NCBI GenBank assembly: GCA_023424475.1
Contig: JAFADX010000379.1
Location: forward strand, 1-7,160
Source: Pseudomonadota bacterium
GTDB lineage: Bacteria > Pseudomonadota > Alphaproteobacteria > Acetobacterales > Acetobacteraceae
Direction: 5' to 3'
DNA: 7,160 bases
How positions within the stretch are numbered: the stretch's first letter is position 1; every line of letters begins with the position of its first letter. The notes beneath the pieces were generated by a model, which was given only the letters and a program-made list of their open reading frames with translations, was not told the DNA's origin and did no database searches. Positions 5,608-7,160 of this stretch are shown piece after piece. The translations under genes were made by a program, and so were the position numbers.

Positions 5608-6816
5608 TCACACGATGCCGGCGGCCTTCGCGGCGGCGATCTCCGCCTCGTCCATTCCTGCGAAGTCCGCCAGCACCGCCGCGGTGTCCCCGCCCGGCGC
5701 CGGGATGCCGTGGCGGTAGGTGACCGGCGTTTCCGAGAGCCGCAGCGGGGAGGCCGGCACGCGCACCTTCCCCGCCGCGTGGTGCGGCACCTCGATGATC
5801 ATGCCGCGCGCCTGGATGTGCGGGTCCATCTCGACATCGGCCGCGGTGTTGATCGGTCCGCTGGTGATCTTCGCCTCCTCGAGCCGCGCGAGCCATTCGG
5901 CGCGCGGGCGCGTCCTGAGCAGCGTGCGCATGCGGTCGAGCAGCGCCGCGCGGTGCTCCACGCGGTCGCGGGCGCGGCGGAAGCGCGGGTCCTCGGCCCA
6001 TTCGGGATGGCCGAGCGCGGCGGCAAGGCGGACGAACTCGCGGTCGTTCAGCACGCCGATGACGAAGCGCGCGTCGGAGCCCTCGAAGACGCCATAGGGC
6101 ACGGCGACGGGGCTGTCGTTGCCGGTCCGCGGCATCACCCGCCCGGCATTGAGCCAGGAGGAGTTCGGCGCCTGGATCAGCGACATCATCGTCTCGAACA
6201 GGGAGACCTCGACATGCTGTCCCTCCCCGGTGCGGTCCCGGTGGCGCAGCGCGGCGAGGATCGAGACGGCGGCCGCGAAGCCCGTGAACATGTCCGCGAC
6301 CGGCACGCCGACGCGCTGCGGCCCGCCGCCGGGCGCGCCGTCGGGTTCGCCCGTCACCTCCATCAGCCCGGCCATGGCCTGCGCGACGAAGTCGTAGCCC
6401 GAGCGCCCGGCATAGGGGCCGGTCTGCCCGAAGCCGGTGATCGAGCAGTAGATCAGCCGCGGGTTGAGGGCCTGCAGCTCCGCCCAGCCGAGGCCGTAGC
6501 GGGCGAGGGTGCCGGGGCGGAAATTCTCGATCAGCACGTCGGCATTGGCGACCATGCGCTTCAGGATCGCCTTGCCCTCCGGTTTCGCGAAATCGACCGA
6601 GACCGACCGCTTGTTGCGGTTCAGCGTGACGAAATAGGCGCTGTCGTCGCTCCCTTCGATGAAGGGCGGGCCGAGGGCGCGCAGGTCGTCGCCGTCGCCG
6701 CGCCGTTCCACCTTCGCGACGTCGGCGCCGAGGTCGCCGAGCATCTGCGCGCAGAGCGGGCCCGCGACCACCCGCGTCAGGTCCACCACGCGCAGACCGT
6801 CGAGTGCTCCGGCCAT
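5608..6816 (-). CDS. CaiB/BaiF family (class III) CoA-transferase
   Basis: A 402-residue enzyme of the family that includes formyl-CoA transferase, carnitine CoA-transferase and alpha-methylacyl-CoA racemase. It moves CoA between a donor such as succinyl-CoA and a carboxylic acid, using an aspartyl-CoA intermediate. Family landmarks: LRVVDLTRVVAGP (8-20) at the N terminus; GADVAKVE (30-37); NRNKRSVSVDF (67-77); LIENFRPG (95-102); CSITGFGQTGP (124-134); GYDFVAQAMAGLM (140-152); and VGVPVADMFTG (169-179) with D175 as the expected nucleophile. The C-terminal SGPINTAADVEMDPHIQARG is also typical. The ATG at 6816 has a very good ribosome-binding site (GGAGGGAGGA ending five bases before it), the strongest in the window, which suggests this is the first gene of the CoA-transferase/aldolase/permease group. 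Length is normal for the family. The acid substrate cannot be deduced; racemase activity cannot be ruled out but the full catalytic Asp context favours transferase. Confidence 0.95.
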   Translation of the reverse strand: MAGALDGLRVVDLTRVVAGPLCAQMLGDLGADVAKVERRGDGDDLRALGPPFIEGSDDSAYFVTLNRNKRSVSVDFAKPEGKAILKRMVANADVLIENFRPGTLARYGLGWAELQALNPRLIYCSITGFGQTGPYAGRSGYDFVAQAMAGLMEVTGEPDGAPGGGPQRVGVPVADMFTGFAAAVSILAALRHRDRTGEGQHVEVSLFETMMSLIQAPNSSWLNAGRVMPRTGNDSPVAVPYGVFEGSDARFVIGVLNDREFVRLAAALGHPEWAEDPRFRRARDRVEHRAALLDRMRTLLRTRPRAEWLARLEEAKITSGPINTAADVEMDPHIQARGMIIEVPHHAAGKVRVPASPLRLSETPVTYRHGIPAPGGDTAAVLADFAGMDEAEIAAAKAAGIV

Positions 6817-6820
6817 GTTT

Positions 6821-6830
6821 CCTCCCTCCG
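6821..6830 (-). promoter_or_regulatory. Strong Shine-Dalgarno of the CoA-transferase gene
   Basis: On the minus strand the bases before the ATG read CGGAGGGAGGAAAC, two overlapping GGAGG-like cores ending a few bases from the start. No other gene here has as good a match to the anti-Shine-Dalgarno sequence. It fixes the start codon and suggests this gene is translated on its own rather than by coupling. Confidence 0.75.
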
Positions 6831-6939
6831 GTCGTCGCGGCGAGCGTGGCGCAGGTCGCGGGATGGGGAAAGGGTGGCCGGCGCGGCGCGTGATCCCGGT
6901 GATGGACTCGGGCGGGCGAGCCGTGCTGCCCTGCCCGGC

Positions 6940-7160
6940 ATGATCCGCCGCCTTCTCCTGCTCGGGCTGCTCGCCCTGCCCTGGCCGGCCGCCGCGCAGG
7001 GCGGGCCGTCCTTTGACTGCGCCCGTGCCCGCGCCTGGGACGAGCGCAGCATCTGCGCCTTCGCCGACCTCGCCGGGCTCGACCGCCGGATCGCCGAGGC
7101 CTGGCGCCGGCTGCCCGACGCCGAGCGGGCGAGCCGGCAGGCCGAGCAGCGGACCTGGCT
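6940..7160 (+). CDS. Secreted DUF1311/LprI-like protein, 3' end outside window
   Basis: The first 73 complete codons of a gene that runs off the right edge. Residues 1-19 form a clear Sec signal peptide: MIRR, a Leu-rich core, then PAAA with likely cleavage before Gln20. The mature N terminus has FDCARAR (25-31) and ERSIC (35-39), with Cys27 and Cys39 spaced as in the DUF1311/LprI-like N-terminal domain, where they are expected to form disulfides in the periplasm. These are followed by LAGLDRRIAEAWRRL (44-58) and AEQRTWL (68-74), also typical of that domain. LprI of Mycobacterium inhibits lysozyme, but most DUF1311 proteins are uncharacterised, so inhibition is only a possibility. The ATG at 6940 has no evident Shine-Dalgarno, and no upstream in-frame start would keep the signal peptide at the N terminus. 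It is divergent from the CoA-transferase gene across 123 bases that presumably hold both promoters; I see no clear hexamers there. Confidence 0.85.
   Translation, partial: MIRRLLLLGLLALPWPAAAQGGPSFDCARARAWDERSICAFADLAGLDRRIAEAWRRLPDAERASRQAEQRTW

Overview
This is a GC-rich (roughly 70%), gene-dense bacterial stretch. Strong G/C use at third codon positions leaves most non-coding frames open. Composition and protein style suggest an alphaproteobacterium, perhaps an Acetobacteraceae (Roseomonas-like) chromosome. That placement is inference, because no marker gene in the window fixes the taxon. I see no RNA gene, insertion sequence, CRISPR array, phage gene or integrase.

Positions 34-2842, minus strand, hold a tight three-gene run read right to left: an RlmI-type 23S rRNA cytosine methyltransferase, a 150-residue DUF3293 protein with a GTG start, and a 12-helix-class MFS transporter. 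Each junction is a 4-base stop/start overlap (GTGA, then ATGA), so the three are very probably co-transcribed and translationally coupled. The methyltransferase is divergent from panC (2890-3735, plus strand), the last enzyme of pantothenate synthesis. Only 47 bases separate the outermost start codons. This spacer and the adjoining start region carry two dyad symmetries built on CCATG/CATGG.

PanC converges on the next minus-strand gene, and a strong GC hairpin (3745-3774) between the two stop codons looks like a shared terminator. Positions 3797-6816, minus strand, hold a second group read right to left: a CaiB/BaiF class III CoA-transferase, a 138-base gap with a 13-bp stem-loop, a class II aldolase/adducin-family enzyme, and an EamA/DMT permease. 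The permease has a TTG start overlapping the aldolase stop. Together they look like a small catabolic or transport unit (CoA activation, carbon-bond or decarboxylation chemistry, transport). The substrate cannot be read from the sequence.

At the right edge (6940 onward, plus strand) begins a secreted DUF1311/LprI-like protein that is cut off by the window end. I did not find a convincing new defence or mobile system. The points most worth a second look are the RlmI-DUF3293-MFS coupling, the dyads over the rlmI start region, the intercistronic stem-loop at 5545-5588, and the altered segment in PanC.
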